Shown piece by piece: positions 39,141 to 53,168 of a stretch of DNA of 64,000 nt (position 1 is its first letter; every line of letters begins with the position of its first letter). The position numbers and the translations under genes are program-made. The notes beneath the pieces were generated by a model. That model was not told the DNA's origin and made no database searches. It worked only from the letters and a program-made list of their open reading frames with translations. The DNA comes from Hymenopus coronatus. Lineage: Eukaryota; Arthropoda; Insecta; Mantodea; Hymenopodidae. The stretch spans positions 110,822,620-110,886,619 of the forward strand of contig CM060900.1 in assembly GCA_030762935.1 (NCBI GenBank), written 5' to 3'.

Positions 39141-40607
39141 ATAATGAAAAGCCAATATGAATTATTGTGGTGGATAATCCATCCTTGTCACTATCATCAT
39201 TATTGTTATTGATTATAGTTATTCTTGACTTTGTTGCTGTCCTCTGCAGCCACCACTTCCTGTGCATCAGCCATTGCCACCATGCAACCGCCCCTTCCAC
39301 CACCTAAGCTTAGAGAATGTGGGCTCAAGTACTCTAAGCCACAAAGATACCTAAGGGATTGGAGGCCCTAAAGCACAAAGCATTACCGGAGGATCTATTA
39401 AGAGCAAACCCCAATGAATCCCTGGTGGCTGAGGGTTTTGTGAGGTCAGTGATGTAACAGCCAATTTTTTGAGGTCCCTAAGCCCTATAGTGCTTTTGAG
39501 GGGCTGAAGGCTCTAAGCTACAAAATATAGCAGAGGGATCTGTGAAGAGCAAATCCTTGTGAATTCTGCATAACCAAAGGATCCGTGGGAGGAATTCCTA
39601 ATGAACCATACATCATTACAAATACTTAATCCGTGGTAGGTATAGACATGCATCTATGTCTCAGAGGGATAAAATATTTCAAATTGCATTCTGCAAAATA
39701 CCGCTTGCGGTGCTGCTTCTTATGTCCAAAGAAGGGACCACAATATTTCACTTTTCTCCATTTGGTCTAGATGTAGTTCATATAAAAGATATTACCAGTT
39801 ATCCCATTTCTCTGAGAATTTACAAATGCATGTAGTCGCTGCTCCTAGTTTGCACAAATTCAATTGAGTAATTCACTTGTAATGTAGAAAGACCTCATCT
39901 CATCCAATGTCAGAGTAACTAACATAAAAATCTGGTTACATCCTGCATTTTACACGTAACTTAAAATTGGTTAAAAACATGGTCAGTCTTTAAAAACAGC
40001 TTTTTCTCCACTTGAAGGAGCACATGTCTCCTTAAAGCATATTTTGTTTCTTGACGAGTGCAGCAAAATTTGTTTGAAATGTTGTCTTGTTATTAACAAA
40101 TATGATTTTCACCCATGCTTAGTTATTATTTTTATATTATATTGAAAAAACCTGAATTAAATTGTGAATTGGTCCATTCATTGTTGAAACAATGTACTAA
40201 AGAAAACCAAATGTGACGTAAGTAGGTAAAAAAGCAGTAAGAAGTAATGAAGTATTATTGAGTTTTCACTAATGTGTGCTGGAACTTAAGAACAATAAAA
40301 CCACTTTTTGGTCACCTACTCTTTAACTGCATTGGAAACATTTATAGAGCAAGCACCTTTTAGTTATGTAGTTCAGGTACATAATTTTCATTTTACTTTT
40401 TAATATATGCTTAACAACATTTTGTGCAAAGAAAGGACACTAAGTAGTCTTATGGGATAACATACATGTGTTTAGTTTATAAATGATCCTCTTTTTGTAT
40501 TTTCCAGGTGTTTTTTAAGCGAATTTTGCAGTGGCCATCAATGATGTAGATGTAGATCTTGAGACATTCAAAATGTATATTGCTTTTCTTATTTTTTTTA
40601 TCCTCAG

Positions 40608-40751
40608 ATATGACTTTAAGAAGTGCAATGCAACCTACGTTGTTAACTGATGACACCGAAGATTATGAACCTTTCAGCAGGGAGCAGGAAAGCTCTAAGC
40701 TGCAGCATGATGGGAACAGTCAGAATTCATGTGATGAAGGCATTTCTTCAG
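40608..40751 (+). CDS. Cassette exon A9
   Basis: Same as A6 (K-L-Q-H form). Copy of A6 at a 15,072-bp offset. Confidence 0.7.
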
Positions 40752-41078
40752 GTATGAATAAAACTTGTTGGTTACCAACTATCCGGCACTATTGCCCTAT
40801 ATGAGCCTTGGCCTCCTCCACAATCATTTTCTGTGCTTTCCTATCTTTTGGTGTTTTTTCTCCATACTTTCACATTCATAAACTTCAAATCGTGTAACAT
40901 TAAACAATATTTTCAGTCTGTGTCTACCTTTTATTCCTGTAGAGTAACATGTTGCTTCAAAAACTGTTAAGCAAATTCTATTTATCTCAATTGGTTTTAG
41001 ATGATGCATTAATGTTGCCATAATTCAGTTATAAAACATACTATAACTTCTGCTATCTGAATTAAAAAAATTTCTTCA

Positions 41079-41633
41079 TTGTAGCATATTTTTTACACGA
41101 TGCTCCATCGTTGGACCGTATATCCTTCTTATCATCTTGATTTCAAATTTTCTTAATGGCTCTTGGTTGGATATTGTCTGTGCCGAAGTATCTGCTCGAA
41201 ATTTGACTACCTGTCTACTCAATGCTTGATATATTCGGTTTTCATTATTCCTAGTAGGTATTATACTTTTAAGCTATTTTGGATTTGCAAAGTATGCTTT
41301 GTTTTGTGCTTCTGTCAGTCATTTAATGTAAAGTCCATTTTGACTGCATTGTCTGCTAAATTTCCCCCGCAAAATGTTTGTGTTCTTAAAAACACATTCT
41401 GACCAATTTCTAAATCCTGTTGTTTCCTTCTCCCTTCAGATATAATCATGCTTTTTTTTTTCTTCTGTATATTAACTCTCAATTCTATATTTTTCTGTAA
41501 TTTTTCACAACCTTCTATTATTTTACATCTAGAGTTAGCTACAATAGTGATTTCATTCGCATAAGGACATATATGAATGATCTTGTTATAGATTTTGCCT
41601 CTCTGATCTACCACTCATAACGCGTGATGAAAA
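41079..41633 (-). pseudogene. LINE RT relic in A9
   Basis: Copy of the A6 relic (YANE, SRCK). Confidence 0.68.
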
Positions 41634-43140
41634 GCCAATATGAATAATTGTGGTGGATAATCCATCCATGTCACCATCATCATTATTGTTATTGTTATTA
41701 ATTATAGTTATTTTTGACTTTGTTGCTGTCCTCTGCAGCCACCCCAATCACTGCATCTGCCACTGCCAACAGAAAACCCCCCCTTCCACCACCTAAGCTT
41801 AGGGAATGTGGTCTCAAGTACTCTAAGCCACAAAGACACCTAAGGGATTGGAGGCCCTAAGGCACAAAGCATTACCGGAGGATCTATTAAGAGCAAACTC
41901 CAATGAATCCCTGGTGGCTGAGGGTTTTGTGAGGTCAGTGCTGTAACAGCCAATTTTTTGAGGTCCCTAAGCCGTATAGTGATTTTGAGGAACTGAAGGC
42001 TCTAAGCCACAAAATATAGCAGAGAGATCTGTGAAGAGCAAATCACTGTGAAATCCATGGGAGAAATTCCTAATGAACCATACATCATTATAAATACTTT
42101 ATCCGTGGTAGGCATAGCCCCGATGCGGCATTGAAAAGGTGATGCATCTAGGTCTCAGAGGGATAAAAATATTTCAAGTTGCATTCTGCTAAATAACCGT
42201 TGAGGTGCTGATTCTTATGACCAAAGGAGGGAACAGAATATTTGACTTTTCTCCGTTTGGTCTAAATGTAATTCATATAAAAGATATTACCAGGTATCCC
42301 ATTTCTCTGAGAATTTACAAATGCATGTAGTCGTCGCTCCTCCTAGTTTGTACAAATTCAATTTAGTAATTCACTTTTAAATGTAGAAAGACATCATGTC
42401 ATCTAATATCAGAGATACTAACATAAAAATCTGCTTACATCCTCCATTCTTCACATAATTTCAAATTGGTTAGAAACTTGGTTAGTCTTTAAAAATACCT
42501 TTTGCTCCACTTGAAGGAACACATGACTCCTTAAAGCATATTTCTTTTCTTGACTGGTGCAGCAAAAAGTGTTTTAAATGTTATCTTGTTATTAACAAAT
42601 ACGATTTTCACCCTTACTGTGTTAAATGCTTAATTATTATTTTTATATTATATTCACAAAACCTGAAGTAAATTGTGAATTGGTCTATTCACATTTGAAA
42701 AAAATGTAGTAAAGAAAACCAAACATGATGTAAGTAGGAAAAAAGGCAGTAAGAAATAATGAAGTATTATTAAATTTTCACTCATGTGTGCTGGAACTTA
42801 AGAACAATAACACAACTTTTTGGTCACCTACTCCTTAACTGCATTGTAAACATTTATAGAGCAAGCAGCTTTTAGTTATGTAGTTCAGGTGCAGAATTTT
42901 CATTTTACTTTTTAATACACGCTTAACACCATTCTGAGCAATGAAAGGAAACTAAGTAGTCTTATGGGATAACAATATACATGTGTTTGTAATTTAGTTT
43001 ATAAATGATCCTCTTTTTGTATTTTCCATGTCTTTTTTATGCGAATTTTGCTGTGGCAATCAATGATGTAGATAGTTGATTTATAGACATTTGAAATGTA
43101 TATTACTTTTCTCTTTTTTTTTTTTTTTTTCCCCCTTCAG

Positions 43141-43272
43141 ATATGACTGAAAGTTCTGGGATGAAACCTACGTGGCTAACAGATGACACCAAAGATTATG
43201 AACCTTTCAGCAGGGAGCAGGAAAGTTCTAAGGTGCAGCATGTTGGGAGGAGATGGAATTCATCTGATGAAG
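43141..43272 (+). CDS. Cassette exon B9 with shifted donor, no Cys
   Basis: Copy of B6, with DDTKDYEPF core, W-N-S-S-D-E tail, 17-T run and the silent AGT codon in place of AGC in the core. The donor GT is at 43273. Confidence 0.56.
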
Positions 43273-43599
43273 GTACTTCTTCAGTTATGAATAAAACTTG
43301 TTGCTTACCAACTATCCGGCACTAATGCCCTATATGAGCCTTGGCCTCCTTCACAATCATTTTCCGTGCTTTCCTATCTTTTAATGTTTTCTCTCCATAC
43401 TTTCACATTCATAAACCTCAATCGTCTATCATTAAACAATATTTTCATTCTGTGTCTTCCTTTTATTCCTGTAGAGTTGGTTCAAAAACTGTTAAGCAAA
43501 TTCTATTCATCTCAATCGGTTTTAGATGATGCATTATTGTTGCCATAATTCAGTTATAAAACATACTATAACTTCTCCTATCTCAATTAGAATAATTTC

Positions 43600-44157
43600 T
43601 TCATTGTAGCACATTTTTTTACACCATGCTCCAATCCTGGACCGTATATCCTTCTTATCATCTTGATTTCAAATTTTCTTAATGCCTCTTGGTTGGATAT
43701 TGTCTGTGCCAAAGTATGTGCTCCAAATTTGACTACCTGTCTACTCAATGCTTTATATATTAGGTTTTCATTATTCCTAGTAGGTATTATACTTTTAAAC
43801 TATTTCGGATTTGCAAAGTATGCTTTGTTTTGTGCTTATGTCAGTCATTTAATGTAAAGTCCAGTTTGACTGCATTGTCTGCTAAATTTCCCCCCCAAAA
43901 TGTTTCTGTTACTTGAAATACATTCTGTCCAATTTCTAAATCCTGTTGTTTCCTTCTCCCTTCTGATATAATCATGCCTTTTTTTTTCTTCTGTATATTA
44001 ACTCTCAATCCTATTCTTTCTATATTTTCTGTATTTTTTCACAAACTTCTATTATTTTACCTCTGGAATTAGCTACAACAGTGATTTCAATCTCATTAGG
44101 ACATATATGACTGATCTTGTTTTAGATTTTGCCTCTTTGATCTACCACTCATAACAC
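43600..44157 (-). pseudogene. LINE RT relic in B9
   Basis: Copy of the B6 relic (CPNEIEIT). Confidence 0.62.
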
Positions 44158-45624
44158 ATAATGAAAAGCCAATATGAATTATTGTGGTGGATAATCCATC
44201 CTTGTCACTATCATCATTATTGTTATTAATTATAGTTATTCTTGACTTTGTTGCTGTCCTCTGCAGCCACCACTTCCTGTGCATCAGCCATTGCCACCAT
44301 GAAACCGCCCCTTCCACCACCTAAGCTTAGGGAATGTGGGCTCAAGTACTCTAAGCCACAAAGATACCTAAGGGATTGGAGGCCCTAAAGCACAAAGCAT
44401 TACCGGAGGATCTACTAAGAGCAAACCCCAATGAATCCCTGGTGGCTGAGGGTTTTGTGAGGTCAATGATGTAACAGCCAATTTTTTGAGGTCCCTAAGC
44501 CCTATAGTGCTTTTGAGGGGCTGAAGGCTCTAAGCTACAAAATATAGCAGAGGGATCTGTGAAGAGCAAATCCATGTGAATTCTGCATAACCAAAGGATC
44601 CGTGGGAGGAATTCCTAATGAACCATACATCATTACAAATACTTAATCCGTGGTAGGTATAGACATGCATCTATGTCTCAGAGGGATAAAATATTTCAAA
44701 TTGCATTCTGCAAAATATCGCTTGCGGTGCTGCTTCTTATGTCCAAAGAAGGGACCACAATATTTCACTTTTCTCCATTTGGTCTAGATGTAGTTCTTAT
44801 AAAAGATATTACCAGTTATCCCATTTCTCTGAGAATTTACAAATGCATGTAGTCGCTCTTCCTAGTTTGCACAAATTCAATTGAGTAATTCACTTGTAAT
44901 GTAGAAAGACCTCATCTCATCCAATGTCAGAGTAACTAACATAAAAATCTGGTTACATCCTGCATTTTACACGTAACTTAAAATTGGTTAAAAACATGGT
45001 CAGTCTTTAAAAACAGCTTTTTCTCCACTTGAAGGAGCACATGTCTCCTTAAAGCATATTTTGTTTCTTGACGAGTGCAGCAAAATTTGTTTGAAATGTT
45101 GTCTTGTTATTAACAAATATGATTTTCACCCATGCTTAGTTATTATTTTTATATTATATTGAAAAAACCTGAATTAAATTGTGAATTGGTCCATTCATTG
45201 TTGAAACAATGTACTAAAGAAAACCAAATGTGACGTAAGTAGGTAAAAAAGCAGTAAGAAGTAATGAAGTATTATTGAGTTTTCACTAATGTGTGCTGGA
45301 ACTTAAGAACAATAAAACCACTTTTTGGTCACCTACTCTTTAACTGCATTGGAAACATTTATAGAGCAAGCACCTTTTAGTTATGTAGTTCAGGTACATA
45401 ATTTTCATTTTACTTTTTAATATATGCTTAACAACATTTTGTGCAAAGAAAGGACACTAAGTAGTCTTATGGGATAACATACATGTGTTTAGTTTATAAA
45501 TGATCCTCTTTTTGTATTTTCCAGGTGTTTTTTAAGCGAATTTTGCAGTGGCCATCAATGATGTAGATGTAGATCTTGAGACATTCAAAATGTATATTGC
45601 TTTTCTTATTTTTTTTATCCTCAG

Positions 45625-45768
45625 ATATGACTTTAAGAAGTGCAATGCAACCTACGTTGTTAACTGATGACACCGAAGATTATGAACCTTTCAGCAGGGA
45701 GCAGGAAAGCTCTAAGCTGCAGCATGATGGGAACAGTCAGAATTCATGTGATGAAGGCATTTCTTCAG
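45625..45768 (+). CDS. Cassette exon A10
   Basis: Same as A6, A7 and A9. 144 nt, phase 1-1, splice sites intact. Confidence 0.7.
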
Positions 45769-46095
45769 GTATGAATAAAACTTGTTGGTTACCAACTATC
45801 CGGCACTATTGCCCTATATGAGCCTTGGCCTCCTCCACAATCATTTTCTGTGCTTTCCTATCTTTTGGTGTTTTTTCTCCATACTTTCACATTCATAAAC
45901 TTCAAATCGTGTAACATTAAACAATATTTTCAGTCTGTGTCTACCTTTTATTCCTGTAGAGTAACATGTTGCTTCAAAAACTGTTAAGCAAATTCTATTT
46001 ATCTCAATTGGTTTTAGATGATGCATTAATGTTGCCATAATTCAGTTATAAAACATACTATAACTTCTGCTTTCTGAATTAAAAAAATTTCTTCA

Positions 46096-46650
46096 TTGTA
46101 GCATATTTTTTACACGATGCTCCATCGTTGGACCATATATCCTTCTTATCATCTTGATTTCAAATTTTCTTAATGGCTCTTGGTTGGATATTGTCTGTGC
46201 CGAAGTATCTGCTCGAAATTTGACTACCTGTCTACTCAATGCTTGATATATTCGGTTTTCATTATTCCTAGTAGGTATTATACTTTTAAGCTATTTTGGA
46301 TTTGCAAAGTATGCTTTGTTTTGTGCTTCTGTCAGTCATTTAATGTAAAGTCCATTTTGACTGCATTGTCTGCTAAATTTCCCCCGCAAAATGTTTGTGT
46401 TCTTAAAAATACATTCTGACCAATTTCTAAGTCCTGTTGTTTCCTTCTCCCTTCAGATATAATCATGCTTTTTTTTTTCTTCTGTATATTAACTCTCAAT
46501 TCTATATTTTTCTGTAATTTTTCACAACCTTCTATTATTTTACCTCTAGAGTTAGCTACAATAGTGATTTCATTCGCATAAGGACATATATGACTGATCT
46601 TGTTATAGATTTTGCCTCTCTGATCTACCACTCATAACGCGTGATGAAAA
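46096..46650 (-). pseudogene. LINE RT relic in A10
   Basis: YANEITIVANSRGK, as A7 but without its extra T, so the 99-codon open frame is unbroken. Confidence 0.68.
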
Positions 46651-48158
46651 GCCAATATGAATAATTGTGGTGGATAATCCATCCATGTCACCATCATCAT
46701 TATTGTTATTGTTATTAATTATAGTTATTTTTGACTTTGTTGCTGTCCTCTGCAGCCACCCCATCCACTGCATCTGCCACTGCCAACAGAAAACCCCCCC
46801 TTCCACCACCTAAGCTTAGGGAATGTGGGCTCAAGTACTCTAAGCCACAAAGATACCTAAGGGATTGGAGGCCCTAAGGCACAAAGCATTACCGGAGGAT
46901 CTATTAAGAGCAAACTCCAATGAATCCCTGGTGGCTGAGGGTTTTGTGAGGTCAGTGATGTAACAGCCAATTTTTTGAGGTCCCTAAGCCGTATAGTGAT
47001 TTTGACGAACTGAAGGCTCTAAGCCACAACATATAGCAGAGAGATCTGTGAAGAGCAAATCACTGTGAAATCCATGGGAGGAATTCCTAATGAACCATAC
47101 ATCATTATAAATACTTTATCCGTGGTAGGCATAGCCCCGATGCGGCATTGAAAAGGTGATGCATCTAGGTCTCAGAGGGATAAAAATATTTCAAGTTGCA
47201 TTCTGCTAAATATCCGTTGAGGTGCTGATTCTTATGACCAAAGGAGGGAACAGAATATTTGACTTTTCTCCATTTGGTCTAAATGTAATTCATATAAAAG
47301 ATATTACCAGGTATCCCATTTCTCTGAGAATTTACAAATGCATGTAGTCGCTCCTCCTTGTTTGTACAAATTCAATTTAGTAATTCACTTTTAAATGTAG
47401 AAAGACATAATGTCATCTAATATCAGAGATACTAACATAAAAATCTGCTTACATCCTCCATTCTTCACATAATTTCAAATTGGTTAGAAACTTGGTTAGT
47501 CTTTAAAAACACCTTTTGCTCCACTTGAAGGAACACATGACTCCTTAAAGCATATTTCTTTTCTTGACTGGTGCAGCAAAAAGTGTTTTAAATGTTATCT
47601 TGTTATTAACAAATACGATTTTCACCCTTACTGTGTTAAATGCTTAATTATTATTTTTATATTATATTCACAAAACCTGAAGTAAATTGTGAATTGGTCT
47701 ATTCACATTTGAAAAAAATGTAGTAAAGAAAACCAAACATGATGTAAGTAGGAAAAAAGGCAGTAAGAAATAATGAAGTATTATTAAATTTTCACTCATG
47801 TGTGCTGGAACTTAAGAACAATAACACAACTTTTTGGTCACCTACTCCTTAACTGCATTGTAAACATTTATAGAGCAAGCAGCTTTTAGTTATGTAGTTC
47901 AGGTGCAGAATTTTCATTTTACTTTTTAATACACGCTTAACACCATTCTGAGCAATGAAAGGAAACTAAGTAGTCTTATGGGATAACAATATACATGTGT
48001 TTGTAATTTAGTTTATAAATGATCCTCTTTTTGTATTTTCCATGTCTTTTTTATGCGAATTTTGCTGTGGCAATCAATGATGTAGATAGTTGATTTATAG
48101 ACATTTGAAATGTATATTACTTTTCTCTTTTTTTTTTTTTTTTTTTTTCCCCCTTCAG

Positions 48159-48290
48159 ATATGACTGAAAGTTCTGGGATGAAACCTACGTGGCTAACAG
48201 ATGACACCAAAGATTATGAACCTTTCAGCAGGGAGCAGGAAAGCTCTAAGGTGCAGCATGTTGGGAGGAGATGGAATTCATCTGATGAAG
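48159..48290 (+). CDS. Cassette exon B10 with shifted donor, no Cys
   Basis: Same peptide as B6 and B9 but with the ancestral AGC codon, and a 21-T acceptor run. It is therefore a sister of the B6/B9 form and not a direct copy. The donor GT is at 48291. Confidence 0.56.
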
Positions 48291-48617
48291 GTACTTCTTC
48301 AGTTATGAATAAAACTTGTTGCTTACCAACTATCCGGCACTAATGCCCTATATGAGCCTTGGCCTCCTTCACAATCATTTTCCGTGCTTTCCTATCTTTT
48401 AATGTTTTCTCTCCATACTTTCACATTCATAAACCTCAATCGTCTATCATTAAACAATATTTTCATTCTGTGTCTTCCTTTTATTCCTGTAGAGTTGGTT
48501 CAAAAACTGTTAAGCAAATTCTATTCATCTCAATCGGTTTTAGATGATGCATTATTGTTGCCATAATTCAGTTATAAAACATACTATAACTTCTCCTATC
48601 TCAATTAGAATAATTTC

Positions 48618-49175
48618 TTCATTGTAGCACATTTTTTTACACCATGCTCCAATCCTGGACCGTATATCCTTCTTATCATCTTGATTTCAAATTTTCTTAA
48701 TGCCTCTTGGTTGGATATTGTCTGTGCCAAAGTATGTGCTCCAAATTTGACTACCTGTCTACTCAATGCTTTATATATTAGGTTTTCATTATTCCTAGTA
48801 GGTATTATACTTTTAAACTATTTCGGATTTGCAAAGTATGCTTTGTTTTGTGCTTATGTCAGTCATTTAATGTAAAGTCCAGTTTGACTGCATTGTCTGC
48901 TAAATTTCCCCCCCAAAATGTTTCTGTTACTTGAAATACATTCTGTCCAATTTCTAAATCCTGTTGTTTCCTTCTCCCTTCTGATATAATCATGCCTTTT
49001 TTTTTCTTCTGTATATTAACTCTCAATCCTATTCTTTCTATATTTTCTGTATTTTTTCACAAACTTCTATTATTTTACCTCTGGAATTAGCTACAACAGT
49101 GATTTCAATCTCATTAGGACATATATGACTGATCTTGTTTTAGATTTTGCCTCTTTGATCTACCACTCATAACAC
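48618..49175 (-). pseudogene. LINE RT relic in B10
   Basis: CPNEIEIT form, as B6 and B9. Confidence 0.62.
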
Positions 49176-50643
49176 ATAATGAAAAGCCAATATGAATTAT
49201 TGTGGTGGATAATCCATCCTTGTCACTATCATCATTATTGTTATTAATTATAGTTATTCTTGACTTTGTTGCTGTCCTCTGCAGCCACCACTTCCTGTGC
49301 ATCAGCCATTGCCACCATGAAACCGCCCCTTCCACCACCTAAGCTTAGGGAATGTGGGCTCAAGTACTCTAAGCCACAAAGATACCTAAGGGATTGGAGG
49401 CCCTAAAGCACAAAGCATTACCGGAGGATCTACTAAGAGCAAACCCCAATGAATCCCTGGTGGCTGAGGGTTTTGTGAGGTCAATGATGTAACAGCCAAT
49501 TTTTTGAGGTCCCTAAGCCCTATAGTGCTTTTGAGGGGCTGAAGGCTCTAAGCTACAAAATATAGCAGAGGGATCTGTGAAGAGCAAATCCATGTGAATT
49601 CTGCATAACCAAAGGATCCGTGGGAGGAATTCCTAATGAACCATACATCATTACAAATACTTAATCCGTGGTAGGTATAGACATACATCTATGTCTCAGA
49701 GGGATAAAATATTTCAAATTGCATTCTGCAAAATATCGCTTGCGGTGCTGCTTCTTATGTCCAAAGAAGGGACCACAATATTTCACTTTTCTCCATTTGG
49801 TCTAGATGTAGTTCTTATAAAAGATATTACCAGTTATCCCATTTCTCTGAGAATTTACAAATGCATGTAGTCGCTCTTCCTAGTTTGCACAAATTCAATT
49901 GAGTAATTCACTTGTAATGTAGAAAGACCTCATCTCATCCAATGTCAGAGTAACTAACATAAAAATCTGGTTACATCCTGCATTTTACACGTAACTTAAA
50001 ATTGGTTAAAAACATGGTCAGTCTTTAAAAACAGCTTTTTCTCCACTTGAAGGAGCACATGTCTCCTTAAAGCATATTTTGTTTCTTGACGAGTGCAGCA
50101 AAATTTGTTTGAAATGTTGTCTTGTTATTAACAAATATGATTTTCACCCATGCTTAGTTATTATTTTTATATTATATTGAAAAAACCTGAATTAAATTGT
50201 AAATTGGTCCATTCATTGTTGAAACAATGTACTAAAGAAAACCAAATGTGACGTAAGTAGGTAAAAAAGCAGTAAGAAGTAATGAAGTATTATTGAGTTT
50301 TCACTAATGTGTGCTGGAACTTAAGAACAATAAAACCACTTTTTGGTCACCTACTCTTTAACTGCATTGGAAACATTTATAGAGCAAGCACCTTTTAGTT
50401 ATGTAGTTCAGGTACATAATTTTCATTTTACTTTTTAATATATGCTTAACAACATTTTGTGCAAAGAAAGGACACTAAGTAGTCTTATGGGATAACATAC
50501 ATGTGTTTAGTTTATAAATGATCCTCTTTTTGTATTTTCCAGGTGTTTTTTAAGCGAATTTTGCAGTGGCCATCAATGATGTAGATGTAGATCTTGAGAC
50601 ATTCAAAATGTATATTGCTTTTCTTATTTTTTTTTATCCTCAG

Positions 50644-50787
50644 ATATGACTTTAAGAAGTGCAATGCAACCTACGTTGTTAACTGATGACACCGAAGATT
50701 ATGAACCTTTCAGCAGGGAGCAGGAAAGCTCTAAGCTGCAGCATGATGGGAACAGTCAGAATTCATGTGATGAAGGCATTTCTTCAG
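50644..50787 (+). CDS. Cassette exon A11
   Basis: Same peptide as A6. The acceptor tract has one extra T, so the open frame no longer runs on from the tract. The exon itself is unchanged, which shows that the apparent reading frame upstream of the exon is not under constraint. Confidence 0.7.
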
Positions 50788-51114
50788 GTATGAATAAAAC
50801 TTGTTGGTTACCAACTATCCGGCACTATTGCCCTATATGAGCCTTGGCCTCCTCCACAATCATTTTCTGTGCTTTCCTATCTTTTGGTGTTTTTTCTCCA
50901 TACTTTCACATTCATAAACTTCAAATCGTGTAACATTAAACAATATTTTCAGTCTGTGTCTACCTTTTATTCCTGTAGAGTAACATGTTGCTTCAAAAAC
51001 TGTTAAGCAAATTCTATTTATCTCAATTGGTTTTAGATGATGCATTAATGTTGCCATAATTCAGTTATAAAACATACTATAACTTCTGCTATCTGAATTA
51101 AAAAAATTTCTTCA

Positions 51115-51669
51115 TTGTAGCATATTTTTTACACGATGCTCCATCGTTGGACCGTATATCCTTCTTATCATCTTGATTTCAAATTTTCTTAATGGCTCTT
51201 GGTTGGATATTGTCTGTGCCGAAGTATCTGCTCGAAATTTGACTACCTGTCTACTCAATGCTTGATATATTCGGTTTTCATTATTCCTAGTAGGTATTAT
51301 ACTTTTAAGCTATTTTGGATTTGCAAAGTATGCTTTGTTTTGTGCTTCTGTCAGTCATTTAATGTAAAGTCCATTTTGACTGCATTGTCTGCTAAATTTC
51401 CCCCACAAAATGTTTGTGTTCTTAAAAACACATTCTGACCAATTTCTAAATCCTGTTGTTTCCTTCTCCCTTCAGATATAATCATGCTTTTTTTTTTCTT
51501 CTGTATATTAACTCTCAATTCTATATTTTTCTGTAATTTTTCACAACCTTCTATTATTTTACATCTAGAGTTAGCTACAATAGTGATTTCATTCGCAAAA
51601 GGACATATATGACTGATCTTGTTATAGATTTTGCCTCTCTGATCTACCACTCATAACGCGTGATGAAAA
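51115..51669 (-). pseudogene. LINE RT relic in A11
   Basis: CPFANEITIVANSRCK: the motif Tyr has also become Phe. Confidence 0.68.
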
Positions 51670-53168
51670 GCCGATATGAATAATTGTGGTGGATAATCCA
51701 TCCATGTCACCATCATCATTATTGTTATTGTTATTAATTATAGTTATTTTTGACTTTGTTGCTGTCCTCTGCAGCCACCCTATCCACTGCATCTGCCACT
51801 GCCAACAGAAAACCCCCCCTTCCACCACCTAAGCTTAGGGAATGTGGGCTCAAGTACTCTAAGCCACAAAGATACCTAAGGGATTGGAGGCCCTAAGGCA
51901 CAAAGCATTACCGGAGGATCTATTAAGAGCAAACTCCAATGAATCCCTGGTGGCTGAGGGTTTTGTGAGGTCAGTGATGTAACAGCCAATTTTTTGAGGT
52001 CCCTAAGCCGTATAGTGATTTTGAGGAACTGAAGGCTCTAAGCCACAAAATATAGCAGAGAGATCTGTGAAGAGCAAATCACTGTGAAATCCATGGGAGA
52101 AATTCCTAATGAACCATACATCATTATAAATACTTTATCCGTGGTAGGCATAGCCCCGGTGCGGCATTGAAAAGGTGATGCATCTAGGTCTCAGAGGGAT
52201 AAAAATATTTCAAGTTGCATTCTGCTAAATATGTTGAGGTGCTGATTCTTATGACCAAAGGAGGGAACAGAATATTTGACTTTTCTCCATTTGGTCTAAA
52301 TGTAATTCATATAAAAGATATTACCAGGTATCCCATTTCTCTGAGAATTTACAAATGCATGTAGTCGCTCCTCCTAGTTTGTACAAATTCAATTTAGTAA
52401 TTCACTTTTAAATGTAGAAAGACATAATGTCATCTAATATCAGAGATACTAACATAAAAATCTGCTTACATCCTCCATTCTTCACATAATTTCAAATTGG
52501 TTAGAAACTTGGTTAGTCTTTAAAAACACCTTTTGCTCCACTTGAAGGAACACATGACTCCTTAAAGCATATTTCTTTTCTTGACTGGTGCAGCAAAAAG
52601 TGTTTTAAATGTTATCTTGTTATTAACAAATACGATTTTCACCCTTACTGTGTTAAATGCTTAATTATTATTTTTATATTATATTCACAAAACCTGAAGT
52701 AAATTGTGAATTGGTCTATTCACATTTGAAAAAATGTAGTAAAGAAAACCAAACGTGATGTAAGTAGGAAAAAAGGCAGTAAGAAATAATGAAGTATTAT
52801 TAAATTTTCACTCATGTGTGCTGGAACTTAAGAACAATAACACAACTTTTTGGTCACCTACTCCTTAACTGCATTGTAAACATTTATAGAGCAAGCAGCT
52901 TTTAGTTATGTAGTTCAGGTGCAGAATTTTCATTTTACTTTTTAATACACGCTTAACACAATTCTGAGCAATGAAAGGAAACTAAGTAGTCTTATGGGAT
53001 AACAATATACATGTGTTTGTAATTTAGTTTATAAATGATCCTCTTTTTGTATTTTCCATGTCTTTTTTATGCGAATTTTGCTGTGGCAATCAATGATGTA
53101 GATGTTGATTTATAGACATTCGAAATGTATAATACTTTTCTCTTTTTTTTTTTTTTTTTCCCCTTCAG

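Larger units (their letters stand above)
35194..40213 (+). repeat. Array dimer 8 (B8 from 37703)
   Basis: 5020 bp, near-identical to dimer 5 at a 15,072-bp offset. Private differences include G-to-C near 36970 and a Ser-to-Pro codon in the B exon. Confidence 0.93.
40214..45230 (+). repeat. Array dimer 9 (B9 from 42726)
   Basis: 5017 bp, near-identical to dimer 6 at a 15,072-bp offset, including the unusual 'gtcgtcgctcc' insertion near 42331. Confidence 0.93.
45231..50248 (+). repeat. Array dimer 10 (B10 from 47740)
   Basis: 5018 bp. The A half matches dimer 7 and the B half matches dimers 6 and 9, with an intermediate acceptor run of 21 T. Confidence 0.93.
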
